A stretch of DNA of 64,000 nt from Lactarius indigo. Its lineage: Eukaryota > Basidiomycota > Agaricomycetes > Russulales > Russulaceae. The stretch lies in assembly GCA_025766275.1 (NCBI GenBank), contig JAFKAC010000002.1:3100001-3164000 (forward strand), written 5' to 3'. How positions within the stretch are numbered: the stretch's first letter is position 1; every line of letters begins with the position of its first letter. Below the pieces are notes generated by a model. It ran no database searches and had not been told where the DNA came from. It saw only the letters and a list, made by a program, of their open reading frames with translations. The position numbers and the translations under genes were made by a program. Below are positions 32,385 to 45,385 of this stretch, in pieces.

Positions 32385-35075
32385 TTTTGCAGAGTTCCAC
32401 CACTGCTTGTCCACGCTCACACACCCCACTACTAGGTTACCATCTCCATCTCCCTCTTCTTCTGTGCCTTGCTTCATGCTATTTGGATCTTTTTTCACCC
32501 CTCCTCACAGCATCCTTCATGAGTGACCTTGGTGTGCTGCCTGGTTGCCTCAGTGGGAGCATCTGTTGCCTCCCCTGTACCTCTTTCCTGGTGTCTTCAA
32601 TCTTCAAGCCCTCCAATCTCTTCCTGTCTTTTCTCATCCTTTCCCCACAGCACCCTTCACAAGTGACCTTGGCATGCTGCCTGGTTGCCTTGGTGGGAGT
32701 ACTTGTATTTCCCCCCTCTGCCTGGTGGCACATATGATTGTTCTGACCCATGTCATAGACTTATTTTCAGTGAATGTTTTTTCTTCTTCCTTCCAATCTG
32801 GTCTATGTGGTTACCCTTTTCTCCAGGTCAGACCTTGTCAAGATTGCAACTCTCTAGGTTGGAGGTCCTTGGATTGCTATCCCAGGCCCTTCCCTCTGCT
32901 GTTGCCCTCTGATGACCTTAGGCCACCCTCCTCCTACCACCATTGCAGAGTCACAGAGGGGTGAGCCATGTTCATGTGCCTTTGGCACTGGTGTGTGTGT
33001 TGCTGGGTCAATATCATTGTGGCTGGTCCTGCTGCCTCTAGTGGGCAACTGTTAGTACTTGCCATCTGTTGACAGTCAATCCTGATTTGGCACCAGGTGT
33101 CAGTCAGAGAAGAGGAAGGTGGGGTAGGGCAGGAGTGGCAGGCCTGTCCTTTTTTGGGTCTTGGCTGTGGAGTGACCCTCTATATACTCTCTTTCCATCC
33201 TCATTGTCAAGGTGAGTACCATCACCTCCTTTCCATGCCCTATTACTACATCCTGACTTCTCTAGTTACCTCTACAGATAGTCCTGGTCTTCAGGCTGGA
33301 GGCCCCTGGAATGCTGCTCCATGCCTCTTCCTCTACTGTCACCCTCTGACGACCTTAGGCCACCCCCCTCCTACTGTCATCACAGAGTTGCAGAGTGGTG
33401 AGCTGCATCCGGATGCCTTTGGCACTGGTGTTATGATCCGACGCTTCGGACCTAAGCCACAGTATGTCTCCACCCTGCCTTCCCCCTTCTGTACCATACC
33501 TTGTTACCAAAGGAGCTACTGTTACTAGTGGCGCTATTTCTTTGATCCGAACTTCTGTTTACTCCTTCTAGTCTCTTTGATATTGTGTGGACTTGTGTTC
33601 ATGTTGTTTGGAACCCTGTCCTATATAAACCTGTACCATAGACCGTAGGAAGCCAGACTTGGCTTCGTTTGCAATCTAGCAACCTTGCCTTCGTACTTTG
33701 GTGTGACCTCGCCTTATCCCTCTCTTCTTGTGCATCCCCTACCTCAGTCCTTAACCAGGACACTTCGAAGTCTTTGCAGTTGAACTATATCAACGCGTTA
33801 CACCTGTTATACTCTGCGCACTAGCAAGATCAAGTGTAGAGAAGTGTTAGACACTTCGGACGAGGAGTCCTACATAGCAGAGTCGTGCTGCACCTTGTGC
33901 CACACTTTTATCACTCGTATTTCATAGCAATAAGACAACAGAGGTCTTCGCTTGATACCTGTGTGATTCAGAACCTTTAGAACCCACGCCCCTGCTAGGG
34001 CGTAACAACTGGCATGCACATTGCTGGGTCAATATCATTGCAGTCAGTCCTGCTGCTCTTAGTGGGTAATTGTTCGTGCTTTCCATCTAGAAGTGGCCAA
34101 TCTTTACTTGGCATCAGGTGCCAACTCAGGGAAGATGAAGAGGAAAGTGGGGCAGGATGGGAGTAGACAGTCTGTGGCATGTGAGTATATCTCTAATGAT
34201 CCCATTTTTCATGAATCTGTCAGAAGGGAGCAAGGTTGCACAGGGATGTGTGGAATTGTGATCCACAAGCTACAGACAGTCATGTTTATTACTTGAGCTT
34301 GAGCTCACACTACAATTGTTTTCAGGACTGCTTTCAATTTGGCAGCTTGTATCTACATTTGATTCAAAGATCAAGTGTACACAATGGCATTTTAGTACTT
34401 TGATCTGCAATGCTTTCCATGCCTTTTCTTCTGAAGTCCATGACCATCAAATGCTTGCAGTTTTGCAGATCACAGATAGTAGGATGCACTGCAAGTGTCT
34501 GTGAGTGTGCATCCTTCTCTTTGTTGTACATCAGCCTTAGATCTTATCTACACAACATGCAACATTTGGCCATGGCATTGATCATCACCTAACTGAGATG
34601 GCCCAGATTTTCCTGGAAATGGGTAATGATAATCATGCCTTGCCATGACCTTCATCCAGCTTGACTCATGGCAGCCAAAGTCATTTGAGATGATTGTCAT
34701 GATCATGAGCATTGTGATTTACCAGTCACGCAACATAAGACTAGCCCAAAATTGTATTACAATGGATCCTGACCTCAACCTATTATAGAAGCAGGTAATA
34801 GTGCCAATGTTGTGATGGGTGTGAACCCAAATTTCTATCATGGTATATTAATCCAGAAGCAGGCATCAATGGCAATGTGCTGTTGTAATATGTGTGTTGG
34901 CATGAAAGCACAAGGGCTCTTAGCTGAATTAGGGACACATAACAATGCAATCTTAACCCTCTTTATTCAACTTTCTCATCACCTCACCAATTTGAGAATA
35001 ATGCATTCCTGAACCCAGAATATGTCTATGCAATATTTTGTGCCATGTGGAGGGCACTGCAACCATCTCAATGTT
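32385..35075 (+). repeat. Diverged direct duplication, copy R2
   Basis: Second copy of the 27.9-30.0 kb unit, including the same sub-repeats (32,510/32,650 and 32,890/33,335). It is interrupted by the LTR at 33,429-34,007; removing that LTR and one ACTGG restores the alignment to R1. Confidence 0.75.
33429..34007 (+). repeat. Family-4 solo LTR, TSD ACTGG
   Basis: 579 bp, TGTTATGATC to GGCGTAACA, with perfect ACTGG duplications (33424-33428, 34008-34012). TATATAAAC at 33622, and a dyad AAGCCA/TGGCTT (33650-33655, 33660-33665) at the presumed start. It keeps many CpGs while the surrounding duplication has almost none, so it is comparatively young. Its terminal CCTGCTAGGGCGTAACA resembles the end of the family-5 LTRs. 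Confidence 0.92.
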
Positions 35076-35184
35076 TCATGTTGTAAGGATCCCTTGGGCT
35101 CTAGGCCCAAAATCCCACATTTTTGGTCTTTTGGTCTCAGTCCAGGCCTTAGTCTTCCCCAGTGAGGCTGAGTAAAAAAGGAAG

Positions 35185-35395
35185 TCAAGCAATAGTCAAT
35201 ATAATAGGATGTCAGTCAACCCAAAGTCAACTGTTAGTCAAAATGTTTGCACCAGTCAGGCAAAGTCAAGTTCAAGTCTAACCAAAGTCAATTGAAATTC
35301 AGAGAAAAAATCACACTTGACCAGAAAATTATCTGAGGACATGACTTGGTCAGTCAAAGTCAATGCTAGTCAGTTAAAGTCAATGGAACTTAGGG
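35185..35395 (+). repeat. Degenerate AGTCAA array
   Basis: More than ten AGTCAA or GTCAG words in about 200 bp, many as AAAGTCAA. No known regulatory array is recognised. Confidence 0.6.
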
Positions 35396-35399
35396 AATA

Positions 35400-35770
35400 A
35401 ACAATAGAAAAAATGGGAACATCAGGGTGGGTATAGGTAGGATAGGGATTGGGAAGATGGGGGTGGGTGTGGGTGGGATGAAGATGGGAAAGATGGGGAA
35501 GATGGGGGTGGGTGTAGGTGAGATGGGGATGGGGATGGAGTGTAGATGAAATAAGGATGTGACATGTTGGTGAGGGTGTAGGTGGGATGGAGATGGAGAT
35601 AGGGAACATGGGGGCAGGTGTAGGTGGATGTGGATGGGATAGGGAACAGGGATGTGGGGGTAGGTGTAGGTGTTGCACCTGTGAGATAGGGAAGGGGGAA
35701 TATGGGCATAAGTGTTGGTGTGGGGGAGAAAGAAAAGGGGTGTGTGAGTGTGGGGACTTGTAGGGAGATG
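35400..35770 (+). repeat. G-rich minisatellite
   Basis: Imperfect units of GGGATGGGGATGGGTGTAGGTG type with many GGG runs on the + strand, potentially quadruplex-forming. The Pro/His/Ser-rich minus-strand translations are spurious. Confidence 0.75.
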
Positions 35771-38587
35771 TAGAAAGGCCCAAAGGGGAACACATGAAGA
35801 AATTTGGGGAGGTACACTGCCAAACATGCCTGATTCCATTTGAGGGTTTGGTGACCCAAGGTCCACACAACCTCAATTTAGTCTTGTTCAGGTGCCAGTT
35901 GCAAGGGGGTCACACCAGCTACCAAACCCAGGGCCTTTTACCAGCCCTGGAGGGAGTCTTTGAAACAGTGCTGGATCTTCCATGGTTTTCTTTCCAACTT
36001 TGCAGGTGTTGTCTCTGAAGTCAGGCCCAACAGCAGCCAATCAAAGTTGCTTGTGCTCACTTCTGCACTTTCTGGCAGTTTTTCAACACCCTTTGCACTC
36101 ACCTGCACTCACCTACACTTTTCTGTGCTCTTTAAGCTGCTTTCCCACACTCTGTAAGTAGTCAGCTTCCTTGCTCTTTTCAGACAGACTGAGACAGTTC
36201 CCTTCCCCTGGTTCCCTGTTATCTAATGCACCCCATTTTATTAGCCTACTCCCTTAAGTATATATCTCCTGCAATTATAACTCTACATCTCAGACAATAA
36301 GTACAGACTTCCCCTCTCAGATCATGGACTTTAGAGCTCAATGCAGCTCACCCCTTGTATTCTCTAGCATGCCACAGTTATGCACAGACTGAGCAGCTAG
36401 AACCCAATGTGTTCCTGACCAAGGCAACCACCTGAATAAAGTTTCATGTGATATGAAAGCATGCATAACTATGTGGGATTCTGCTGTAAACTTGACTTTT
36501 GGAGGAGCACTCAACTGCACGAGTATCCTCACAGGACAGGACCAGGCCAATGCCTGGGAGAGACTGTCTTGCTTTGATGCAAGCTTTCCTATGCCCCAAA
36601 TCTTGAACCAGGACCTTCAAAGTCCATTCTCACATTAATATATTTCTCAACTCCTATTTTATAACATCTCCAATCTTTCAAAGATATGTTCTTGGATCAA
36701 GCATAAACATACTGAGCCCAATATCACAAAGGTGACACACTTATACCATATTCTCCTTGCCATCTCAACCCCTTCCTGTCTGCTTTGGTTTTAGCTTCAG
36801 ACTGCCTCACTTATTGATCAGCTGGCTTGTTGCTACAACCTTCCATCTCAATTTGTTTCCCATAATATTCTCCCTTTGCACGCACTTTCGTGCAGTGTGA
36901 AACCTTGTATATATAGCTACCTTGGTTGTGAGTGGGTCTGGTTTAAGTAGCTAAGATCACACACAAGGCTGAGGAATGCAGGAGGTTAGACAGAGGGAAA
37001 GAGAGAGGTCAAGGGCCAAGGGAGTTGGCCCAAGAGCAAGTGAAAGCAAGACACTCTAGGGACAGTGTCTTCAGGGGTAGTTGCAGAAAATACACAACAT
37101 ATTGCCATGGACCCACATACAACATCTCATGGCCTGCAGAGCATAATATTCAGCCAGATACTGCCTTTGAACTTGCAAGTTCAGCCATGGGGTTTCCCAA
37201 ACAGCTAGGGACTATTAGCAGGGTTTGCTTTACTTCCTGAAATTTGAGGAGAGGAGTCAGGATATGTGCTTGCTGCAGACAAAGCAAAGCAAGAGGAGTC
37301 ACTCAACATATAGTTGGCAAGAGAAGAGATCTATAGGCATACTTGACATCTGATTAGCCACAAGAAAGAGGAATGCACAACAACTAAGTAGGCAGAAAGG
37401 GACATACACTTGGGTCTAGCTGGGCTGGATGGTCCAAATATAAGAGCTAAAGTATGTTTGGGATTGGATGACTTGTGTTTGGACAATGGAATCCATAAAT
37501 ATAAGGCTGCCACCATGAAGGACCCGTGACCTTTATGTAAGCCAAAACTTGTCCACTTTGCATTGCTATCTCCTTCCCCATATGTGACTTAAGACAGAAT
37601 GTAAAACCATAGAATGGAAGTGACTGAGACTGTCTTTATATTGTTGGTTTTTTTTTAAAAAAATATCTCAATTTGGTTGAGCCTTTCATGATTTCCTTTT
37701 TTTTTTTTTGTTAAAACTTATTTTCTGTGTATTTTGCATCCATCTAAAGCAATATGACAAAACCCAGCCAAAAATTTGGACACAATCATGTAATGCAAAA
37801 GTCATGTATGTAGCTTACCAATCATTGCACAGAACTTTATCGAACAATATTGGGGCACAGCCAAGTTTTGATATTGCACAGCACCCTGATCAACTACAAT
37901 CAAGGAGATGGAGAAGGTGGTAAAGGAATCTCTTGAAAATGTTCCTCTCTTTCAAATTTGAAGGTGTGTTTCTTTGTTGTTTTCTCAATTGTCTCCCAAA
38001 CTCACACCCTGTTCTCTAGGTTTGCAAATCATTCAGCTCATTTCATTGCTGCTTACAGGGAGGGTCTGTCAGGTGCACAGGCAGCTTGGGCTAATAAGAA
38101 GTACCATAGTCATCATACACTACTGCCTCAATGTATCCTAGAGGCTAGAACTACTGTGGACCTGTAGAATTAATTTTTCCCAACTTTTCAATGCTCGAGA
38201 CCTAGGAATTTGGCCAGGTCACATGACCCTAAACCTAGGGTTGGGGCTTAAGTAAGGGTTGTGGGTCCTTCATGGCAGCAACCTTACTACCTATATAACA
38301 TCATACATTTCAGCTTGTGGTTCTCTTCTAATCTCAATGACCCTTTATGCTGTTCTTCTATCTAATTGTTTCACCCTTTATCTGATTACTCAGTACCTAT
38401 CATACTATTTATATCTGACCAGTAGCATTAGTTGCTCAACACTGCACAGTACTATATAGAGCCTCCTGTAGTAGGCCTTTGCTCCTTAGCTTTGGTTCAA
38501 TTGATTATCTGTGTTGAACTCCTTCAACCCCTTGTGCTTCAGTCCCTTTAGCACAAGTACCTCAGTACTGTCCCCTTGGCCTCCAAG
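35771..38587. other. No gene seen; possible old LTR debris
   Basis: Several TATA-like sites (36,253; 36,907; 38,291) and an inverted pair (37,505-37,528 against 38,262-38,280) hint at old promoters or LTR pieces, but no ends or TSDs could be fixed. Element D inserted at CAGGC 38588-38592. Confidence 0.4.
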
Positions 38588-38592
38588 CAGGC

Positions 38593-39286
38593 TGTCACAA
38601 ACCTATAAACCTGGTTGTGACTCAAGGTGCTTAAGACTGGTCCGGACTGGACAGGGCTTATGTCATCAACTTCCTAAAGGGGAAATCCGAAAATCGGAGT
38701 TTGAATTTCGCTCTCTGATGGTCACATGATGTGTCACATGATTACTCTGCCTTTCCAAGTCACATGTGTATGTGCACATGTATCAATCAACAGTTGATCA
38801 TTTATCAATCAACAAAGATAATCAACCAAGTCATGAAGAGGCACATGTTCTGATCACGGGCTCCACAGTAAGCTGTGGAATCACACCACTATGGCACAAT
38901 ATGGCATCATCAACTGTGGCACAGTTGTACCATGCTTATCCTTTATTCTGATTGGACAGTATTAATAGTTATCTCTGGAATGTTCCAATCCACAGTATTG
39001 CACAGCACTTGTGAACAGGCCCTAAGCCTGCCCTAAACCTATGTACAGACCACCCCCTGTAGTATATAAGCTAGCACAATCTATCAGACAGTCCCTCAGA
39101 CTGTCCACATGTGATATCTTCCCTCTTGCCTCTTAGTTCCTTCGAGTGCCCCACTCCTTGTGCACCACTACTCCCTTCAAGCCAAGATGCCTCCTCTTCA
39201 TTCCCTTTGACATTCCCTCTGTCTCTACCTTGCCTGCCGTCATCTCCAACTGTATCCCTTGCTGTCAAGTGACAGTGAGTTCTCCA
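38593..39286 (+). repeat. 5' LTR of element D
   Basis: TGTCACAAACC to GTTCTCCA. TATATAAG at 39063. A dyad GACAGTC/GACTGTC (39087-39093, 39099-39105) sits at the presumed start. Confidence 0.92.
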
Positions 39287-39290
39287 CACT

Positions 39291-39300
39291 TGAACAGTCT
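39291..39300 (+). other. Possible self-primed PBS of element D
   Basis: TGAACAGTCT pairs with AGACTGTCCA (39098-39107), 35 bp after the TATA box, at 9 of 10 positions. The single mismatch is explained by one G-to-A change. Weaker than in A-C. Confidence 0.5.
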
Positions 39301-40089
39301 CTTTAACAGACTGACCCTGGGCTTTTCCAGTGGATTCAGACTATGACTTCTTGCAGTTTGGACATTGGGACAGAGATTCCTGCAGCTACCAGGAATACAA
39401 CCATTTCCAGGGTAGCCCCCTTGACTCTATCTTTACTTGTTCCCCTGTCACATCCACCTCCTGTCTCCCAGAACCATCTGTTGTCCCCCTTCCTACCCCA
39501 AGTTTCTCCCCTCCTGTTATTCCCTCTCCCATCTTTGAAAGCTGGGAAGTCACCCCTGAGTTGGTATACCCCGATCCTGAAGTTACCCCTCATCCCTCCC
39601 CTCGTTCCATGTCCCCCAGCACTGCACAATTTTACGAAGAAGTGCTCAAGCTAATAGATCTCAACAGTAACATAGTTGAGCTCTCTTGCACTCCTTCCCC
39701 TGAACCATGCGCTGAGTCTGTGCCCCCTGCTCGTCTCCCCACACCACGCCCCCCCCCTTCCTTCCCATGCAGCTACCACCCCTCGTGCCTCTCCTTCACT
39801 ACCTGTTGATACTCCTCTGTGTCCTCCTTCTCCCTTACCTCCTCCAGTTGCCTTGTGGCCCCCTACCCTGGACTCTCCCATCAACTATGAAAGGGTAGCT
39901 GAGCAAACCCCTGCCCCACACCCCAACCAGGAGAATATTCCTCCTGCTGCTGACGCTTACCAAGCCCCCCCCCTGTCTCCTTCACCAAGGAGAACACCCC
40001 CACCTCTACATCACCATTATCACCCTCCGAGGAGAATCTTGGTGGCCCACCTCCACCACACTCCGGGAACTGATCACTAAAGTTCCCCT

Positions 40090-40703
40090 TGATGAACAGC
40101 AGACATAAAGACCATACTCACAGTGACTGATAAGACTGTGGTGAGATATGGAGGAGTGCTGGAAGCAGAGGTTGACAGGGTAAGTTGCAGGGAAGCAAAG
40201 TAGTCTGGCACACAGCAGTGAGAGAACTGATGTTACATTGGAGGGAAGGAGGCTTACCTGGCACACAGCAGTGAGAGAACTGATGTGGACCAGGAGCATA
40301 CATGGTACTCTACTTATACTCTTACAGAGGGTGACAATAGTACAATGTCAGTAACACTAGTCACAGAATACAAAGGCAGTATTGTTCTACAAAGGGACAA
40401 AGGAGTGGATGCTTTGAGAACAAAGAGAAAGAGAACAAGAAGAGTCCAGAACTATATGATATCATAGTGACATCATAATAAGTATAGAACAAAGGAAAGT
40501 ACAAAGGTGTTGAGTACAATGCAGAGTCCAGACATGTGATGTCATAGAAGTACAGTGATGTCACAAATGATGCAATGATAAGTCCTAGATTGTACAGATC
40601 AAATCTATGTAATCTACAGGTCCAATTAATCTAATCTAAAGCAGTCCATGCTGCAAGTCCGGTCCATGTGAGCCGCTAAGTGTGCAAGGGTCACTTATCA
40701 ACA
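40090..40703 (-). repeat. Family-2 solo LTR, TSD CCCCT
   Basis: 614 bp, perfect CCCCT duplications (40085-40089, 40704-40708). Two-copy form; donor-like GTAAGC in the 53-nt interval 40,205-40,257. Confidence 0.95.
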
Positions 40704-41970
40704 CCCCTTGCTACCACCCTTGCCAACTACCCCCCAGTATTCCCTTCAGTCACCCCCTTTTGCCTCCTTCCCCCTCACATTTATACTCTCTACCCCTGCA
40801 TTGTTGATCCCACTCAACACCCAAACTTCCCCCCCCTTTACATCTGCTCAAAGGCCATTTACGATCTCTCCTCCCCAGACACACCCTTTGGGACAGTTTG
40901 CTATGACTTCAGGGGGGGCTTGTGACGTGTTTTCACCCCCCTCACTAACATCCATAGAGCAGGGTACATCAACTCTCTAGTGACCCTAGAGATCCAGGAT
41001 TTCTTGGACAGGAGGATTGTGACCACTTACAGACATCTGCATTTCACTATTAATGGACAAATTTACGCTTACCATCAGGGCTACTTCTTTGAGGACTTAC
41101 TTTGTGCCTCCCCCCACTTACTCGCTTACTGCCTTACCCCTTGTATCCCTGCAGACACTTTCTCCTTCATTACTACCTATCCTGACTCCCACCCCCTCTA
41201 GAAGTCAGTAAGGGGGACATACCTTTTTTTTTTTTTGAAAACATAAATTTGCCTTGACCACTTAAAATAAGTGTTTTAAGCCTCAACACAAAAGGAAAAG
41301 TAAGTAAACAATTACTATCCTAAGGTCTTAAACTGAGTGGTTTTAAGTGCCCCCAGAACAACTTACTGAAGGACAAAGGCTAGCATTAGCCCAAGCCAAC
41401 TTTGAAACTCACAGGCAACGACAACTTGAATGGTATTATCCCTCCACTGCCCTTGTTGACCTATCAGGATTAAACAATGTCAACTGTTGGACCAACCCCC
41501 CCACTGCCCTTAAAAAGTTTCACTACAACTTCGACTTTGGAAGAATACTAAGTGAAGAAAGTTATGAAACCATTATTGACTGTCTCCCTATCCTAGTAGA
41601 TGACGCACATGAGCAGCTCCTCTATTGGCACCTTTCAGGAGCTGTTACCACCACCAACAGACCAACAGACCAATACCTAGTCTGGACTAAGAGTGACCTC
41701 CTCTGGATCATCCACATTCCCCCCCAAAGAGAACGACTTATCAGAAGTATAGAAGTGGGGCATACCAAACAATACATCAACCAGGTTCTCCTCAATTATA
41801 GAGAACTACAGATCAACTTTCAAGAACTACAAGTGGTTAGAGTCAGCAACTCCCCACCTCACCTCATTATTGTCAAAGGAAAAGAGCTTCTTACATCTTC
41901 GGCACTGGGATTTGGGAAACAACCCTCTCTGATCCAGACCAACCATCAATAAACCCACAAACATTCCTTG

Positions 41971-42587
41971 TGATGAACAGCACACATAGATAGCATACTC
42001 ACAGAGGGACAAAGTGTTCTGTGGTGAGATAGGCTGGATGGCTGGAAAGCAGCAACAGGAGATCTTGCAAGGTAAAGCAAAGTGTCTGGTACACAGCAGT
42101 GAGAGAACTGATAATAGTATTACAGTGGAGAGAACATACCTGGTACACAGCAGTGAGAGAACTGATGTGGACCAGGAGCGTACAAGCACTACTACTTATA
42201 CTATACAGAGGTGTGACACTAATACAAGAGTGGTAACGTAGAGTCACAAAATACAAGGAGCATTGTTCTACATACAGGACAAAAGGAGTGTATGAAAAGA
42301 GAACAAGGCGACTAGAACAAAGAGAGTCCAGACAAAGATGATATCATAATGACATCACAATAAAGATAAGAACTAAAGGAGAACAAAGGAGTGAGTACAA
42401 TGAAATGTCCGGAGTGTTCTACATGATGTCATAGTACATGATGTCATACATGACACAATGATCAGCGCTAGATTGTACAGATCAAAATGTAAGTAATCTA
42501 TAAGTCCAATTAGTCTAATCTAAAGCAGTCCATGCTGCAAGTCCAGTCTGTATGAGCTGCTAAGTGCGCAAGGGTCACTTATCAACA
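41971..42587 (-). repeat. Family-2 solo LTR, TSD CCTTG
   Basis: 617 bp, perfect CCTTG duplications (41966-41970, 42588-42592). Two-copy form. Confidence 0.95.
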
Positions 42588-43996
42588 CCTTGAACCCCCC
42601 CAAGAACCTGAAGACCTGGAGTTAGTAGAACTCATACGGGCAAGAGGAGGAAGAGCCTCTGAATGACCACAATTGTCTCTACTCACCAGAATCACAGAAC
42701 AAAGCCCTCCACACTCAACCCCCAGTTCTGAATACTCCCCCCCACCTCCAGACAAGGAAGTCTCCCCACAAAGCAGCAACATTTCCCTCCATAATGGAGA
42801 CACAGATGAAGAAGGCGCAACAATAGTTGACACCTGGAACAACCCAATTAACACTAGCCCTTGTTGGTGTTCAAACAAAGTTTGCACTTGTGGATTTAGA
42901 CCAGCTTCTCCCCCTACCCCTCCTAACATCATACTGTGGGCTCCCAGACTTAATTACTTACCATACTGTGGAAGCATAGATGATTTTTAGAAATTTTGTC
43001 AGGATATTAAGTCACAACTTTAAGCAAAACCCCAAGAAAATTACACCTGTAAAAGTCAACCTGGAAACCATCACAAACTGGGCAGTCACCCTGGCATCCT
43101 CTCAATGTACCTCAAGAAGATGCCACCACCATCCTCAAGTAGACACTCGTCCCCTTACCTCCACAAATACTACCCCAGTAATCTCAAGACAAGCAACATG
43201 AACCCATTGACAAACCCCAAGTCAAATCCCTAGCATTAACCAATCCAGTCCAAATGAACCTGTTTTCCCTAGTATCCAAGATGTCCCTAGACAACACACC
43301 ACTAGTAGTGACGAAGCACAATACCTAGAAACCCAACCAAGAGAAATTTACTGTCATCTCCCCAAAGCAATCCTAGTAACCAAGAGTTTACCCACACAAA
43401 CCCCTAGAGAACTTGACGTCTTCGAGTGCCACTGTACCCTTCTATACCAAAACCACCACACCCACAAAACCTTATTCTTTGCCCAACCTCTCACTCGAGC
43501 AATTGAGATCACCACTAGTCCCTTGTATTTCCAAGACTTCTTGTGGAGAAGTAAAACCATCCTGACCCACTTTGGCATTTGGGAAGAATATCATTGGATC
43601 CACCGACAACAAAGAACCAATCACCCAGACCGTGCCATCTTGCTCCCTGCCTATAAGGTTTACTACCCCTGGAACATAGACAGTTGGACTGTCACCCACC
43701 TACAAACTTAGTGTATGAATACACAATGACCACTCACAGAACAAGAGAAGGCACACATCCCAGTATACTTCTTCAACCCCTACTTTTCCCTCACTGACAA
43801 TTGTTACTATGCCAAGTGGAACGAAAACGACATCACTAGTCCTACAGGACAACACCTGTGGACAATAGTCAGCACTGAACATCAAATCAAATTCCAAGAT
43901 CTAAAGGAAGCCTTCCCTGGTATTGACAAAGTCAACAACTTAAGCTACAACTCTCTAAATGCCACCTTCAAAGGAAAGAAAGTCCACTGGCACTTT

Positions 43997-44872
43997 GTGA
44001 ACAAACAGTGGGTCTATCTGAATAACAAACCAGTCCACTTCAATACACCCAAAGAACCCAACACTTCCAGAAGTGATACAAAAGAAGTATCACAAATCCT
44101 AGACACCACCACCCGGAAACTCTCTGGCCTACTATCCCAAGTAACCTCCCGACCCTCGACACCCCAGATTTCCCCTAGTACCTCTGGTCCAAGCCGTTTT
44201 CCTGCAACAGTTCCCCCACACCAACTCCCATTGCCACCCCTAACAATTCAAGCATCGTCCTCAGTACCTCCCATTCCTGCCCCACCCACAAGTACCACAA
44301 TAGCAGCACCTGCACCCACAAAAATCTTAGGCGCTGCACCTGAACCCTTTGATGGGAAGCCCAACAATGCCGAAGCCTTCTGGAATAACCTGGCCAACTA
44401 TTTCCACCTAAACCAAGATATCTTTGACACCGATGATAAAAAGATATCTACAGCGCTCACTTACTTTAAAGTTGGAACCTCTGCTGGTGAATGGGCTCAA
44501 GACAGGCAAAAGAAAGCCTTGAACCCAACTGGTGGTGCAGCAATCACCTTTGGCACATGGGCACAATTCAAAACCAACTTTGATGCACACTTCGTCCCCA
44601 GCCAGACTGCCATGGAATCTACCAACAAGATGTATTCCCTAAGGATGGGCACCCGACCTTTCAACAAATGGTTCCAAGAATGGTCAACCCATGCTAAACA
44701 CAGTGGTGCAAATGAACAAACCCAGATGTATGCTTTCTGACAAGCTATTCTGCCGGCCCTGAACATGAAACTACTTGGCATATCCCCTATACCTACCACC
44801 TTTGACACCCTTGTTGAGAAAGCAAGAGAATTCGATTGTGCATATTGAATTTATGCTGGCCACACCATCAAC
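43997..44872 (+). pseudogene. gag of element D, capsid-like part
   Basis: A Pro/Ser/Thr-rich linker, then a retrotransposon gag core (EPFDGKPNNAEAFW-type start, AQFKTNFDAHF and FNKWFQEW motifs). A TGA at 44,738 and a later TGA interrupt it. Its frame runs AAC CAG into the palindromic element and continues as TTC AAC behind it. Confidence 0.85.
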
Positions 44873-45385
44873 CAGCACTAACAGCATGATTCTGTCTTTA
44901 CATGAAAAGATTGTAAAAAATTGATGACTAATACATAAAGATTTTATAAAATCTGTACTCGGAAAATTATGGTAAATGGACTTTAAGTCCATTCAGGGAT
45001 TATCAGATGAGAAAACTGTGAAAAGACTTAACAATTACATTTGCAAAAAAATATATAGCTTATGTCACAATTGTCCTCAAGAAAAGCTGTGGCATGAATT
45101 TAAAGTCTTTCCACAATTTCTCAAAAACAGAAAATCCCTGAAAAGACATAAAGTCCATACCTGTCACACCTGTCATGCATTTTTTCACAGTCCATTCTGT
45201 GGCCACATTCAGAAAAGATTTAATGTTTTTTCATTGAAAAATAATTTAACAATTTCTGCTACACAAGACTCCATGTAAAAATTTAAAAGTTATCACAAAA
45301 TCAGTAAGCCAGGTTGCCTGAAACTCACATAATATATTATTTAGGGAAAATATTTATAGATAATATATTCAATAAGTGTCAGAAT

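Larger units (their letters stand above)
39330..43996 (+). pseudogene. Element D: long 5' coding region, unknown
   Basis: About 3.4 kb of element sequence (after removing two solo LTRs) lies between the LTR and the capsid-like part. Pieces: a Pro/Ser-rich ORF from 39,330 with a frame change near 39,770 leading to 40,080; 40,704-41,202; a 200-codon ORF 41,347-41,952 (WYYPSTALVDLSGL- and WTKSDLLWIIHIPP-type motifs); 42,588-42,990 with Pro/Ser-rich and Cys-containing stretches; and 43,300-43,996. Indels and stops break continuity. No domain is recognised. It may be a very long gag N-terminus or a separate ORF. Confidence 0.5.

Noticed and set aside
35370..35876. Three overlapping Pro/His/Ser-rich minus-strand ORFs
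   Set aside because: All arise from the G-rich minisatellite; simple-sequence artefacts.
39287..39288. LTR of element D ending two bases later (at CTCCACA, 696 bp)
   Set aside because: The extra CA is shared by chance; ending at CTCCA gives the TSD pair CAGGC/CAGGT, one transition apart, while the longer version gives none.
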